From Hyphomicrobiales bacterium (GTDB lineage Bacteria > Pseudomonadota > Alphaproteobacteria > Rhizobiales > Beijerinckiaceae): 34,395 nucleotides of DNA. The stretch spans positions 1-34,395 of the forward strand of contig JAIYDY010000003.1 of assembly GCA_027487245.1 (NCBI GenBank). The letters run 5' to 3'. The notes under the pieces were generated by a model, which worked only from the letters and a program-made list of their open reading frames with translations, searched no databases and was not told where the DNA came from. The position numbers and the translations under genes were made by a program. Positions 8,442 through 17,522 of this stretch are shown one piece after another. Every line of letters begins with the position of its first letter. Within the stretch, counting starts at the first letter, position 1.

Positions 8442-10184
8442 ATGCCACTGACCAAGACTGAAGAGACCTTCCTCGCCCAAATCTCGCTTGAAGCGCCATG
8501 GGAGCTTGTCGAGACGTTCTCGGTGATGCACCGCTGGCGTCCGGAGGATGTCAACAAGGGCGCGGATGCCATCGGCAAACGTCTGAAGGCACTCGGCATT
8601 CCCTTCGAGATGCACGAGCCGACCATATTCCTGTCGGTGCCGCTCGATGCGTCAGTCAAGCTTGGCGGGAAAACGTTCCGCGCCAAGCCGCCATCGATGT
8701 CGACATCGGTGCCCGATGGGCTGGCCGGTCAGCTTGTCTATCTGGATGCCGATGAGGAGATGTTTCGCTCCTACACGCGCGATCCGAAGGAAATCTTCAA
8801 GGATGGCGGCACGGATGGCCCGACGCGCGTCGGCGGCAAGATCGCGATCCTCAACGGCTTCGCCAACCCCGGAACCTGTTCGCTGCTGGAGGAGTGGGGC
8901 GCCAAGGCCGTCATCGCGGTCAATCCGGGCATCGATATCCACTGGGGTACGTGCACCACCATCTGGGGCTCCCCCGATCTGGATGATCTGCCACGCAAGC
9001 CGAAGATCCCGGTCGTCGCGGTCAACAACCAAGATGGCAACGAACTGATCGCAGCGGCTGGCGCAGGCCAGTCAGCGACGGTCTCGACAGAGATGCTGGA
9101 AGGCTGGTTTCCGCAGAAGGTGCCGGTCGTCACCATCCCCGGAGCCACAGAGCCCGACCGCTTCGTGCTCGTCCATGGGCACTACGATTCCTGGGAAGTC
9201 GGCATCGGCGACAATGCAACAGGCGATGCGACGCTGCTGGAACTGGCACGGGTGCTGCACAACAACAAAGGGCAACTCCGGCGTTCAGTCCGGATTGCGT
9301 GGTGGCCCGGTCATTCAACTGGCCGTTATGCGGGCTCGACCTGGTTTGCCGATCATTTTGCAACGGATCTGGACGAAGCCTGCGTTGCCCAGATCAACTG
9401 CGATTCGCCCGGATGCCGTTGGGCCACAAGCTATCACCAGACCACCTGCATGCCCGAAGCCCGTGCGCATGTGTCGGCCATCATTCAGGAGATCGCCGGG
9501 CAGGAGCCAAAATTCAAACGGCCCAATCAGGCTGGCGACTATTCCTTCAACAACATCGGCATCTCGAGCTATTTCATGCTCTCGTCCACGATGCCGGACC
9601 CGCTCCGGGCCGAGAAGAATTACTACGCGGTCTCCGGCTGCGGCGGCAACATCGCCTGGCATACAGAGAACGACACTCTCGAAATTGCCGACCGGGACGT
9701 CCTGATGACCGACATGCGGATCTATCTGCTGTCGGTTCTGCGCCATGCCAACGCCGCCTACCTGCCGGTTGACTGGCGCGCGGGCCTGGCCGAATTCCTT
9801 GCAACCATCGACAGCTATCAGGCCGCAGCTGGCAGCGCCTTCGATCTGTCACCATCGCGCAAGGCGACAGAGGCGATCTGTGCGAAACTTGAACGCCTCT
9901 ACGGCCAGATGCATGCTAGGACACTGACGGAGGCCCGCGCCAACGAGGCCTTGATGAGGCTTGCCCGCGTGCTTGTGCCGATCAACTTCACGCAGCAGGC
10001 GCGCTTCCGGCATGACCCTGCCTATGCCTGCCCACCTCTGCCGACCTTGGCATCGGCGCGCGATCTTGCTGGTGCCGAACCTGTGCGGGCAGGCTTTGTG
10101 AAAACACAGCTTCTGCGCGGCCAGAACCGGTATCTCGGGGCACTGCGGGAGGCATCACGGATCATCGACGCAGCGCTGGCCTGA
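8442..10184 (+). CDS. M28-like metallohydrolase with inserted PA domain, copy 2 (altered active-site motif)
   Basis: This 580-residue tandem paralogue of the preceding gene has the same PA insert and core motifs: HGHYD (245-249), GDNATGD, INCDSPGCRWAT with Asp321, and WHTENDT with His407. It has the same replacement of the Glu-Glu pair: IAWWPGHSTGRYAGS is identical in both copies, so the change is conserved rather than a chance mutation. I choose ATG 8442 because GGGGA lies just upstream and because the protein then aligns end to end with copy 1. A GTG at 8424 overlapping the previous stop is the alternative (586 residues). Copy 2 has an insertion near 103-130 that copy 1 lacks. The two may form a heteromer or differ in substrate; both readings are inference. 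Confidence 0.82.
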   Translation: MPLTKTEETFLAQISLEAPWELVETFSVMHRWRPEDVNKGADAIGKRLKALGIPFEMHEPTIFLSVPLDASVKLGGKTFRAKPPSMSTSVPDGLAGQLVYLDADEEMFRSYTRDPKEIFKDGGTDGPTRVGGKIAILNGFANPGTCSLLEEWGAKAVIAVNPGIDIHWGTCTTIWGSPDLDDLPRKPKIPVVAVNNQDGNELIAAAGAGQSATVSTEMLEGWFPQKVPVVTIPGATEPDRFVLVHGHYDSWEVGIGDNATGDATLLELARVLHNNKGQLRRSVRIAWWPGHSTGRYAGSTWFADHFATDLDEACVAQINCDSPGCRWATSYHQTTCMPEARAHVSAIIQEIAGQEPKFKRPNQAGDYSFNNIGISSYFMLSSTMPDPLRAEKNYYAVSGCGGNIAWHTENDTLEIADRDVLMTDMRIYLLSVLRHANAAYLPVDWRAGLAEFLATIDSYQAAAGSAFDLSPSRKATEAICAKLERLYGQMHARTLTEARANEALMRLARVLVPINFTQQARFRHDPAYACPPLPTLASARDLAGAEPVRAGFVKTQLLRGQNRYLGALREASRIIDAALA

Positions 10185-10189
10185 TCGCC

Positions 10190-11182
10190 ATGCGCCAGAT
10201 GATGCAGGCTGCCTGGTATGAAAGCTGTGGCGCTGCCGCGGATGTCATCAGGATTGGTGAGTGTCCGCGTCCCGCTCCGGGGCCGAACGAGGTGCTGGTC
10301 CGCGTGCATGTCTCAGGCGTCAATCCGCATGACGTCAAGAAGCGCGCAGGCTGGCTGAGCGGCAAGCTCGGGATTCCGCGTGTGATCCCCCACACGGATG
10401 GCGCCGGTGTGATTGCGGAGACCGGGCCGGGCGTGCCGCAGAACCGGCTCGGCCAGCGCGTCTGGATTTTCCATGCTTCTCCCTCTGGTGCGGCGGCGGA
10501 TTTCGCCGTCGTGCATCAGGACCACGCCGTGCCGCTTCCAGAGGGTGCTGCATTCGAGGCCGGTGCCTGCCTCGGTGTTCCGTTCATGACAGCCCATGAT
10601 GCCGTCCTGCGCGATGGTCCGGTCACGGGGCAAACCGTCCTGGTCCACGGCGGAGCCGGAGCGGTGGCCGCCTACGCCATTCAGCTTGCCGTCTGGAACG
10701 GTGCGCGCGTGATCTGCACCGTGAGTTCGCCAGAAAAGGCCGCACATGCGCAGAAGATGGGCGCGGAGGCGACAGTCAACTACCGCCATGAGGACGTTGT
10801 TGCCGCTGTGATGGCGCTCACGGAAGGACGTGGCGTGGACCGGATTGTCGAGGTGGACTTCGGCGCCAATCTCGCCATCGATCACGCCGTCATTCGCCCC
10901 TGCGGCGTGATCGCAAGCTATTCATCAAGCCGGGCGCGTGAGCCAGTCGTGCCATACTACGCGTTCGCCATGAAAGGTGTGACCCTCCATTTCGTTCAGG
11001 GCATGCTGCTGACTCACGAAAGGGCCAGGGACGGTATCCGCGATGTCACGGCGCTGCTTGAAGCGCGTCGCCTGGTCCACCCGATTGCGGCTGTGTTTTC
11101 CATCCACCAGACCGCCGCAGCGCACGAACTGATGGAAGGTGGAACCGCCATCGGCAAGGTGCTGGTGGCGAACGCAGCCTGA
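10190..11182 (+). CDS. NAD(P)H:quinone oxidoreductase-like dehydrogenase (zinc-less MDR family)
   Basis: This 330-residue medium-chain dehydrogenase/reductase has an N-terminal GroES-like domain (EVLVRVHVSGVNPHDVKKR) and a Rossmann domain with the nucleotide motif HGGAGAVAAYAIQLA (153-167). It continues with GADRI-type GVDRIVEVDFGAN. It lacks the cysteines of the zinc-binding lobe, so it belongs with QorA/crotonyl-reductase-like enzymes rather than zinc alcohol dehydrogenases. It starts five bases after the second hydrolase; ATG codons at 10190, 10199 and 10202 are all possible, and relatives often begin at the MQAAWYE position. It is probably the last gene of the operon, since the next gene faces it with stops 12 bases apart. 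Confidence 0.88.
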   Translation: MRQMMQAAWYESCGAAADVIRIGECPRPAPGPNEVLVRVHVSGVNPHDVKKRAGWLSGKLGIPRVIPHTDGAGVIAETGPGVPQNRLGQRVWIFHASPSGAAADFAVVHQDHAVPLPEGAAFEAGACLGVPFMTAHDAVLRDGPVTGQTVLVHGGAGAVAAYAIQLAVWNGARVICTVSSPEKAAHAQKMGAEATVNYRHEDVVAAVMALTEGRGVDRIVEVDFGANLAIDHAVIRPCGVIASYSSSRAREPVVPYYAFAMKGVTLHFVQGMLLTHERARDGIRDVTALLEARRLVHPIAAVFSIHQTAAAHELMEGGTAIGKVLVANAA

Positions 11183-11194
11183 CCAAACACGCCG

Positions 11195-12565
11195 TCAGAC
11201 CCGCATTTTTCCAAGTTCGCTCAGAAGCGCCGCTCCCGTGCGGATGCCCTTGTGGAAACAGTCGAGACTGAGGTTCTCGTTGGGTGCGTGGTTTGCCTCA
11301 TCCGCATTGGCATAGGGCGTGCCAAATGCAGGCAGGTCCAGGATCTTGGTGAACACGTAGTCGGGCAGGCTGCCGCCAAGCAGCGGAAACAGGAGTGGGT
11401 CCACACCATTGCCGAGACGTGAGGCTGTTATCACAGCCGGGGCGAACGGTGAATCGACCGCTGTCTTGGATGGCAGCATCCCGCCTTGCGGCACGAACTC
11501 CACGTCTGGCGCATGCTTGGCCACGTGGGCGGCGACACAGGCGAACACATCCTGAGGCGTCATGGCCTCGACCAGCCGGATGTCGCACTTGGCGACGGCG
11601 CTGGCCGGCAGAACCGTCTTGCTGCCAGCGCCACCATAGCCGCCATGCAGACCATTGATCGTCAATGTGGGATGAAACATCAGCCGGTCGTAGAACGGCC
11701 TGTTGGCTGGCGCATCGAGGTGCGTCATCCCCAGATCGGACATGACGCCCTCAAGATCGAGCGGCAACCTGGCAGCCGCGTCGCGCTCGGCATTTGTGGG
11801 CGGAATGATCCGGTCCTGCAGGCCCTCGATGGTGATCTCACCTGCTGCATTCTTCATGGTGCCAAGCAGGTGGACCAGCGACCAGATCGCGTTGGGAGCC
11901 ACGCCTCCATAGTTGCCCGAATGCATGTCACGGCTCGCGGTTTTGGCGCGAAGCTCGAAGGAAGCGACACCTCGCACCCCGAAGGTGACGATGGGCAGCC
12001 CGGAAATGTGCAGCGGACCGTCCGCCGTGACGACCAGATCGGCCTTCAGCTTGTCGCGATGCTCCCGCACGAACTCGGCGATATGCGGCGAGCCGATCTC
12101 CTCCTCGCCCTCCAGCAGCACGATGACATTGCAAGGCAGCGTGCCGGTGACGGCAAGGTGGGCCTCGATGGCCATCAGTTGGGCAAAATGCTGGCCCTTG
12201 TTGTCACCAATGCCGCGCGCATAAATGCGCCCGTCGCGGATCGTGGGCTCGAAGGGCGGGCTGTGCCACAACTCAAGCGGTTCGGGCGGCTGCACGTCAT
12301 AGTGTCCGTAAAGGATCACCGTGGGCGCGCCGGGCTTGCCATGCCAGCGGCCCAGGATCATCGGATGGCGGGCTGTTGGTATCGACTCCGCCTCCAGGCC
12401 AAGTTTGCCCAGCATATCCAGCAGGATGACCCCGACTTCAGCGATTCCAATGTTCTGGGCGCTGATGCTGGGGTGGCGCACGTACTCCATCACACGGGTG
12501 ACATACTCATCCCGGCGAGCGTCGACATGCGCAAGCACACGATCAAGGTCAACGGCATCGTTCAT
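11195..12565 (-). CDS. M20 family metallopeptidase / dipeptidase-like hydrolase
   Basis: This 456-residue cytoplasmic hydrolase is of the M20 (ArgE/DapE/CPG2, carnosinase-like) family. Metal and catalytic motifs visible: YGHYDVQPP (His88, Asp90), GIGDNKGQ (Asp121), LLEGEEEIGSP (Glu154-Glu155), VTADGPL, and C-terminal NHAPNEN. The dimerisation domain is inserted around residues 190-300 (VRGVASFELRAKTASRDMHSGNYGG). The start at 12565 follows GAGGA by seven bases; the frame is open further upstream but that part has no family similarity. It lies 77 bases downstream of the hydantoinase A gene on the same strand. M20 enzymes next to hydantoinases often remove N-carbamoyl groups, but this one resembles dipeptidases more, so the exact reaction is open. 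Confidence 0.92.
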   Translation of the reverse strand: MNDAVDLDRVLAHVDARRDEYVTRVMEYVRHPSISAQNIGIAEVGVILLDMLGKLGLEAESIPTARHPMILGRWHGKPGAPTVILYGHYDVQPPEPLELWHSPPFEPTIRDGRIYARGIGDNKGQHFAQLMAIEAHLAVTGTLPCNVIVLLEGEEEIGSPHIAEFVREHRDKLKADLVVTADGPLHISGLPIVTFGVRGVASFELRAKTASRDMHSGNYGGVAPNAIWSLVHLLGTMKNAAGEITIEGLQDRIIPPTNAERDAAARLPLDLEGVMSDLGMTHLDAPANRPFYDRLMFHPTLTINGLHGGYGGAGSKTVLPASAVAKCDIRLVEAMTPQDVFACVAAHVAKHAPDVEFVPQGGMLPSKTAVDSPFAPAVITASRLGNGVDPLLFPLLGGSLPDYVFTKILDLPAFGTPYANADEANHAPNENLSLDCFHKGIRTGAALLSELGKMRV

Positions 12566-12642
12566 GGTCTTGTCCTCGACATGGGGATCACAAGGGCACC
12601 GGCTGGCAGAACTCGTGAGCAGAAACGGGTGGACTGAACTGA

Positions 12643-14676
12643 TCAGGTGGTTTCGTTGCTCATGATGAGGGCGCCGCTCGCCTGCACCTCGACATGCCAT
12701 CCGGCATGCACGAGTGTCGTCGCATCAAGCTGCGAAACCACGGCCGGCCCGGAAAAGTGATCGCCGGCCCCGAGCGTCGCGCGGTCGTAGACCGGAACAT
12801 CCGCAGGCTCGCCTTCAATACTCATGAGACATGTCGAAGATGGCCGTGCGCCATTGCCTCGTGACAGGGCCTGGCGCGGAGGTTGGGCCACCTTGCCGAT
12901 TGCCTCCACCCTGAGCGTCACACACTCGACCGGTGCATCGAGCGTGAAGCCGTACAAGGCGCGGTGCTGGGCCTCGAAGGCAGCCTCCAGCGCGACGGCA
13001 TCGCCATGCCATTGGGTGGCGACTTCGCCGCCCTGCCCTCGATAGCGCATCAGCGCCGTCCGGCTCAGAACCCTGCGATTGTCTGCCACGCGCTCGCTCT
13101 GAAGCCAGTCTGCGGCCTGCTGCGAAAGCTCTCCAAAAGCGGCTTCCGCAGCAGCGATGTCGATCTCACCCGCCCTGGGCAAGGTTCGGCTGAACTCGGC
13201 CTTGATGTCCGCCGCCAGCAGACCATCGGCACAAAGGACGCCGGGCGCGACCGGAATCATCACGCGCCGCATGCCAAGCAACCGCGCCAGCGAGCACCCG
13301 TGCAAGGGGCCCGCCCCTCCAAAGGGCACGAGGACGAAATCCGCCGGATTGTGGCCGCGCTCGACCGAAACCACACGCAGCGCGCCCATCATGTTGTTGT
13401 CGACAATGGCAAGGATGCCTCGGGCGGCAGCCTCGACCGAGAGATCAAGCGGCTTCGCGACCGTCTCCAGGATGACGCGTCTGGCGGCCTCGACATCAAG
13501 GCGCATGCCGCCACCGAGCAGGCTCGACGGCAGATGGCCAAGCGCAACATGCGCGTCCGTGACCGTGGCCAGCAGGCCGCCGCGTCCATAGGCAGCCGGA
13601 CCGGGGACTGCGCCGGCACTTTCAGGTCCGACCGCGAGCACGCCATTCTTGATGCGGGCAATGGAGCCCCCGCCTGCGCCGATCGTGACCATGTCGACCA
13701 TGGGCAGTGGCAGCGGCCAGTCACCGACCTGGCCGCTCTGGGTCAGCCCGATGCGGCCGTTCTCGATCAGACAGATATCCGCGCTGGTTCCGCCGATGTC
13801 GACGGTGATGAGGTTGGCAATTCCGCAATCGGCCGCCGCCTCCCGCGCGCCTACGACCCCCGCAGCAGGCCCCGACAGGGCGGTCGTGATCGCGGCAGTG
13901 CGAATGCGCGGCGCCCCTGCGACGCCGCCATTGGACTGCATCAGCAGCAACGGCGCATCAACCTCCATCTCGGCCAGCCGGTTCTCCAGCCGGGCGATGT
14001 AGGTTGCGACGCCGGGCGTGACCACGGCGTTGAGCGCCGTTGCCAATGAGCGCTCGTATTCTCGCACGACTGGCAGAACATCTGTCGAGGCCGTGATCGC
14101 AACGCCGGGCAATTCCTGCATCAGGATCTCTGCGGTTCGGCGCTCATGGGCAGGGTTGGCGAATGCGTGCAGCAGGCAGATGGCAACAGCGGTGACACCC
14201 ATCTCGCGGCACGCCTGCGCCGCATCGCGCACGCTCGCTTCATCCAGCGCTTCCAGCACGCTGCCGCCCGCCGCGATGCGTTCACGGACCTCGACGACAC
14301 GCGAGGCGGGCACCGGCCGCGCGGGCTTGATCCAGGCATAGAGATTGGCGCGCCGGGGAATGTCCTGACGGCCGATGGTGAGAACATGACGGAACCCTGC
14401 CGTGGTGATCAGGGCCGCCCTGGCGCCCTTGTTCTCGAGGATCATGTTGGTGGCGACAGTCGTGCCATGCAACACGCGGTCGAGCGCCTTCGCTCCCTGC
14501 CCTGCCTGCTCCAGCGCGAGCCCGACCCCCCGCATGAACGCCTCAGACGGATCGGAAGGCACGCTGGGCGTCTTGGCGCGCCAGACACGTCCGGTCGCCC
14601 GGTCCTGCAATGCCACGTCGGTGAAGGTGCCGCCGATGTCCACGGCGACAGCAAGGCCCGCATCAGGAAAGGACAT
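12643..14676 (-). CDS. hyuA: Hydantoinase/oxoprolinase A subunit
   Basis: This 677-residue ATP-dependent amidohydrolase subunit is of the HyuA/5-oxoprolinase-N type. The N-terminal phosphate-binding motif VAVDIGGTFTDVAL lies at about 10-23 and the second actin-like motif is VDIGGTSADICLI. GAGGGSIARI and PFGGAGPLHGCSLARLLG are also typical. Enzymes of this family open hydantoin or 5-oxoproline rings with ATP, working with a B subunit. ATG 14676 has GGAG seven bases upstream and is chosen over ATG 14682, which would sit right next to that site. The start overlaps the end of the B-subunit gene by 14 bases, so the two are translationally coupled. The exact substrate (hydantoin, N-methylhydantoin, oxoproline) cannot be read from the sequence. 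Confidence 0.92.
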   Translation of the reverse strand: MSFPDAGLAVAVDIGGTFTDVALQDRATGRVWRAKTPSVPSDPSEAFMRGVGLALEQAGQGAKALDRVLHGTTVATNMILENKGARAALITTAGFRHVLTIGRQDIPRRANLYAWIKPARPVPASRVVEVRERIAAGGSVLEALDEASVRDAAQACREMGVTAVAICLLHAFANPAHERRTAEILMQELPGVAITASTDVLPVVREYERSLATALNAVVTPGVATYIARLENRLAEMEVDAPLLLMQSNGGVAGAPRIRTAAITTALSGPAAGVVGAREAAADCGIANLITVDIGGTSADICLIENGRIGLTQSGQVGDWPLPLPMVDMVTIGAGGGSIARIKNGVLAVGPESAGAVPGPAAYGRGGLLATVTDAHVALGHLPSSLLGGGMRLDVEAARRVILETVAKPLDLSVEAAARGILAIVDNNMMGALRVVSVERGHNPADFVLVPFGGAGPLHGCSLARLLGMRRVMIPVAPGVLCADGLLAADIKAEFSRTLPRAGEIDIAAAEAAFGELSQQAADWLQSERVADNRRVLSRTALMRYRGQGGEVATQWHGDAVALEAAFEAQHRALYGFTLDAPVECVTLRVEAIGKVAQPPRQALSRGNGARPSSTCLMSIEGEPADVPVYDRATLGAGDHFSGPAVVSQLDATTLVHAGWHVEVQASGALIMSNETT

Positions 14677-16528
14677 CGACATACTCCGTGCGGTGGAAGG
14701 CCTTGCTCTGCGGGCGGGTCTGGCGCAAGCGCGCCGTCTCGCCGTCGTCCACGGCGCGGCCAACGATTGCGACACCATACTCGCGCCGTGCAGCGTCCTG
14801 ACTGACAAAGCCACCCAGCACATCCTCCAGCACATCCTCTGGAGGGCGGTCGAACGGATGTCCGTGCCCACCTCCCCCGCCTGTCTCGATCCGCAGGATG
14901 TCGCCGTATCGAAGTGTGTGCCCATCCGACAGCGGCGGCAAATGGCGCTCCTGCGCTGTGCCGGGATTGACCACGGCGCGTCCGGGCCCTCCTGACTTGC
15001 CGCCCGCAATGCCCCAGGGCGGGTTCTTCACGCTGTCGATGCGGATCCCGAACATGGCCTCTTCGGCCAGGATCTCGTACTCGCGCACGATCCCGCAGCC
15101 ACCCCTGTAGCGGCCAGCACCGCCTGAATCGCGCACCACGCCATAGGCACGGAGCCGGACAGGATAGGCCAGCTCCAGAAACTCGACCGGGTAGTTTTCC
15201 TGTGCCACGAAATACACAGCATCGATGCCGTCGGCGAACGGCCTTGCGCCGTATCCGACGCCAATGCCGTCAGCCAGCAGAAACCGTTGCAAGTCGCCCT
15301 CGCCGGTGCGGTAGGTGCCGCGCAGGATGGTGATGACATAGGCAGAATGAGCTGCGGGCGCACCGCCACCGGCGACATTGACGAGGCCATTCAGGCCGGC
15401 CAGAACCCGCATCATCGTCAGTCCACGCATGCCGAGTGGCGCGGGAAAGCGCGGCCAGAGGAGCGAACCCTCGCGCAGCCGGACCTCATCCAGCGCTTGG
15501 GGCCCGCCAGCATTGCAGACCTGAGCCGGATCGCCGCCGAGATAGTAAAGTCCGAGCGCCATACCGGGGACGCCAGGGTTCATCAGGAAATTGATCGGCC
15601 CGAACGCCTGATCATCCGTCTCTGTCGCGTCGAAAATGAAGCGGTCCCTGCCGTCGCTGTCTTTCTGCCGGGTGAGGGCGAAACGAAGCTTGAACGGCCC
15701 GGAGCCATGGCCATCGGAGTCGATCGCATCGGTGAAGCGATGGGTGCCGTAGGCGAACGTCTCCGCCAGCCTGGCGCGGACCAGAAGCCGGGTGCGATCA
15801 AGCAGTTGCTTCAGCGCACCGCGAAACGTGCCGGGCGTGAAGCGCACCACCAATTCCTCGACGCGCCGGACGCCCAGTTCGACGCTGGCCATCAGCGCCC
15901 GCATGTCACCAATGCTCTGCTGCGGATAGCGGGAGTTGCGGTGGAAAATCGCAAGGGCCGCGTCATTGGTCACGCCTGCATCGACCAGCCGCGTCGGTGG
16001 AATGATGATGCCCTCGTGCATGATGTCGGTCGCGTCCGGACTGATCGAGCCGGGACGCAAACCGCCAATGTCGGCGAAATGGGCCCATGCCATCACGAAG
16101 GCGACCCGTTGGCCGCCATGGAACACCGGGGCGATCAGCACCTGATCATTCGAATGCGACACCGCACCCCGCGAGCCGTAGCAATCGTTGTACCAGTAGA
16201 CATCGCCCGGACGCATGCTGTCGGCGGCAAACACATCAAGCACCGGCCCGGTCATGTCGCCGAACACCGGCACCATCGAGCCCACGGCCATGATGCCGTC
16301 GCTGTCGAAGAGACCCGTGTAGAAATCCTTCTTCTCGCGGATGAATGCGGAAATCGCCGTGCGCTCGATCAGCGCCTCCATCTCGCTCTGGACTGCGCCA
16401 ATCGCCCCGCGGATGATCTCCAGCACGACCAAGTCGTCCAGCCCGGCATCTTGGCCTGCTGGCTTCGCTGTCTGCAGATTCTGATGCATCTTGCCCACCT
16501 TCTCCAGGTCAGGATGGGACAGCGCCAT
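14663..16528 (-). CDS. hyuB: Hydantoinase/oxoprolinase B subunit
   Basis: This is the HyuB/5-oxoprolinase-C type partner of the A subunit, about 621 residues. Family blocks visible: LVVLEIIRGAIGAVQSEME, ERTAISAFIREKKDFYTGLF, GDVYWYNDCYGSRGAVSHSN, WAHFADIGGLRPGS, and C-terminal GGAGRYRGGCGIVREYE and IETGGGGGHGHPFDR. The first two genes of this minus-strand unit are B then A, followed by the M20 hydrolase. The start is uncertain: ATG 16528 gives the longer protein with good codon use, while ATG 16489 has the better ribosome-binding sequence (AAGGTGG). The family core begins well after both, so function is unaffected. Confidence 0.9.
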   Translation of the reverse strand: MALSHPDLEKVGKMHQNLQTAKPAGQDAGLDDLVVLEIIRGAIGAVQSEMEALIERTAISAFIREKKDFYTGLFDSDGIMAVGSMVPVFGDMTGPVLDVFAADSMRPGDVYWYNDCYGSRGAVSHSNDQVLIAPVFHGGQRVAFVMAWAHFADIGGLRPGSISPDATDIMHEGIIIPPTRLVDAGVTNDAALAIFHRNSRYPQQSIGDMRALMASVELGVRRVEELVVRFTPGTFRGALKQLLDRTRLLVRARLAETFAYGTHRFTDAIDSDGHGSGPFKLRFALTRQKDSDGRDRFIFDATETDDQAFGPINFLMNPGVPGMALGLYYLGGDPAQVCNAGGPQALDEVRLREGSLLWPRFPAPLGMRGLTMMRVLAGLNGLVNVAGGGAPAAHSAYVITILRGTYRTGEGDLQRFLLADGIGVGYGARPFADGIDAVYFVAQENYPVEFLELAYPVRLRAYGVVRDSGGAGRYRGGCGIVREYEILAEEAMFGIRIDSVKNPPWGIAGGKSGGPGRAVVNPGTAQERHLPPLSDGHTLRYGDILRIETGGGGGHGHPFDRPPEDVLEDVLGGFVSQDAARREYGVAIVGRAVDDGETARLRQTRPQSKAFHRTEYVDVLS

Positions 16529-17043
16529 GGGCTTGTCGAGGCGATTTGCGGAATGCTGCCGGACCCTGACCGGCGTAGCGGCACCTGATGCTCCGCCATG
16601 AACAAGACATGCCCCGGCAGACGCCGACCTCTGTCTGTGCTGGAAGATAGTGCGCCAGACATGCACCAGAGATCACCGCGACCATGCGGTATCGGAACAC
16701 GACCCGAGCACGTGATGGATCATCGCCTTAACCTACTGCAAAAGCGTTCTTTTTCAGTGCGAGCGCTCCATCCAGCGCCCGACAACGCGCTCGCGCGCAC
16801 ATCGCCCTTCCTGCCGCACGGAAGGCCTTGAACCAACCGGCGAGCAAGGAGCGACTCTCGCCCGGGCACTTGCGAAGCGGTTTGGCCTGCACCCGCCTTG
16901 CGCCAGCTTCATGCAGGTGCGCGCCGACCGCAGGACTGAAGACTAGAGGCGACCTCATCCGGTTCGGATCGGCGCGTGGTACAGGTCTGCTGGCGCAGTC
17001 TCCGATCTCGCGCTGGACAAGGTGATCCTGGCGGAAGCGGCAA
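16529..17043. other. Intergenic stretch upstream of hyuB without a recognisable gene
   Basis: About 515 bases between the hyuB start and the first transposase remnant. No frame here shows family similarity or convincing coding character. It must contain the promoter of the hyuB-hyuA-M20 unit on the minus strand; I see no sharp -35/-10 pair. It adjoins IS debris, so part of it may be eroded mobile DNA. Confidence 0.5.
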
Positions 17044-17280
17044 GGGGAAATCTTCTACGCGCTCGCCGAGGCGAAGATCGTCATCGAGAGCTGGCGGCGT
17101 CATTGCAACACGGTGCGCCCGCACGGCTCGCTGGGCTACCAGCCGCCAGCACCAGAGGTCTTCGTGCCAGCCATGGCCGCGCGGATGGCTCCGAAACCCC
17201 AACCAGCTTCCCCGCACGTGCTGGCGTCGAGGCCGTCAATGCACAAACATTCCATCCGGACCACTCAGTGGGGCCGATCA
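17044..17280 (+). pseudogene. IS3-family transposase OrfB, C-terminal remnant with right end
   Basis: From 17044 the plus strand reads GEIFYALAEAKIVIESWRR, then HCNTVRPHGSLGYQPPAPE, the conserved C-terminal end of IS3-family OrfB integrases. A stop lies a few codons upstream in the same frame, so the catalytic DDE part is gone. Near the end the natural C-terminus seems to shift frame. The last 23 bases (17258-17280) end in GGGGCCGATCA and closely resemble the end of the fragment at 17400-17423, so they are probably the terminal inverted repeat. Non-functional. Confidence 0.75.
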
Positions 17281-17358
17281 AGACGTGACCTCGGTCACGC
17301 CGATAGCGCGGACGGCATCCGCGACGATCTCTTCGGGTTCGTGACGCTTTCTCGGCAT
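17278..17358 (-). pseudogene. IS3-family OrfA remnant with internal deletion
   Basis: On the minus strand ATG 17358 reads MPRKRHEPEEIVA followed directly by DAVRAIGVTEVTS and a stop, 26 residues in all. Both parts match IS3-family OrfA (N-terminal start and helix-turn-helix), but the segment normally between EEIVA and DAVRAIGV is missing, and the rest of the gene is cut off where it meets the oppositely oriented OrfB remnant. AGGAGG lies before the ATG. Too short to be functional. Confidence 0.65.
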
Positions 17359-17399
17359 GGATCAGATCCTCCTCGTTGCCATAAGACAGACGTCAAGAT

Positions 17400-17423
17400 G
17401 GACCAATTCATTGGGGTGGATCA
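17400..17423 (-). repeat. Probable IS terminal inverted repeat
   Basis: The 24 bases at 17400-17423 (GGACCAATTCAT then TGGGGTGGATCA) match the 23 bases at 17258-17280 except for a few substitutions and one gap. Both run in the same direction and end in GATCA. One is beside the OrfB end, the other lies 41 bases upstream of the OrfA start on the opposite strand, exactly where the right and left ends of two oppositely oriented copies would be. Confidence 0.55.
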
Positions 17424-17522
17424 CATTCCTGCAACCGAGCGCCGCCATAGCGATGCGGAGCCAGAGGATGAGGGTGACGCCCTGGCCGGTGAGCTGTGCC
17501 GGCCCGTCCCTGATCTCGCCTG

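Noticed and set aside
12883..16588. Long plus-strand open frames opposite hyuA and hyuB
   Set aside because: They are antisense shadows in GC-rich DNA; the minus-strand frames carry clear family motifs and ribosome-binding sites.
17281..17522. A possible direct repeat of the tRNA-Arg 3' end as the second attachment site near the IS remnants
   Set aside because: I looked for the T-arm and acceptor sequence here and in 16.5-17.5 kb and did not see it; the other island end may be outside the window.
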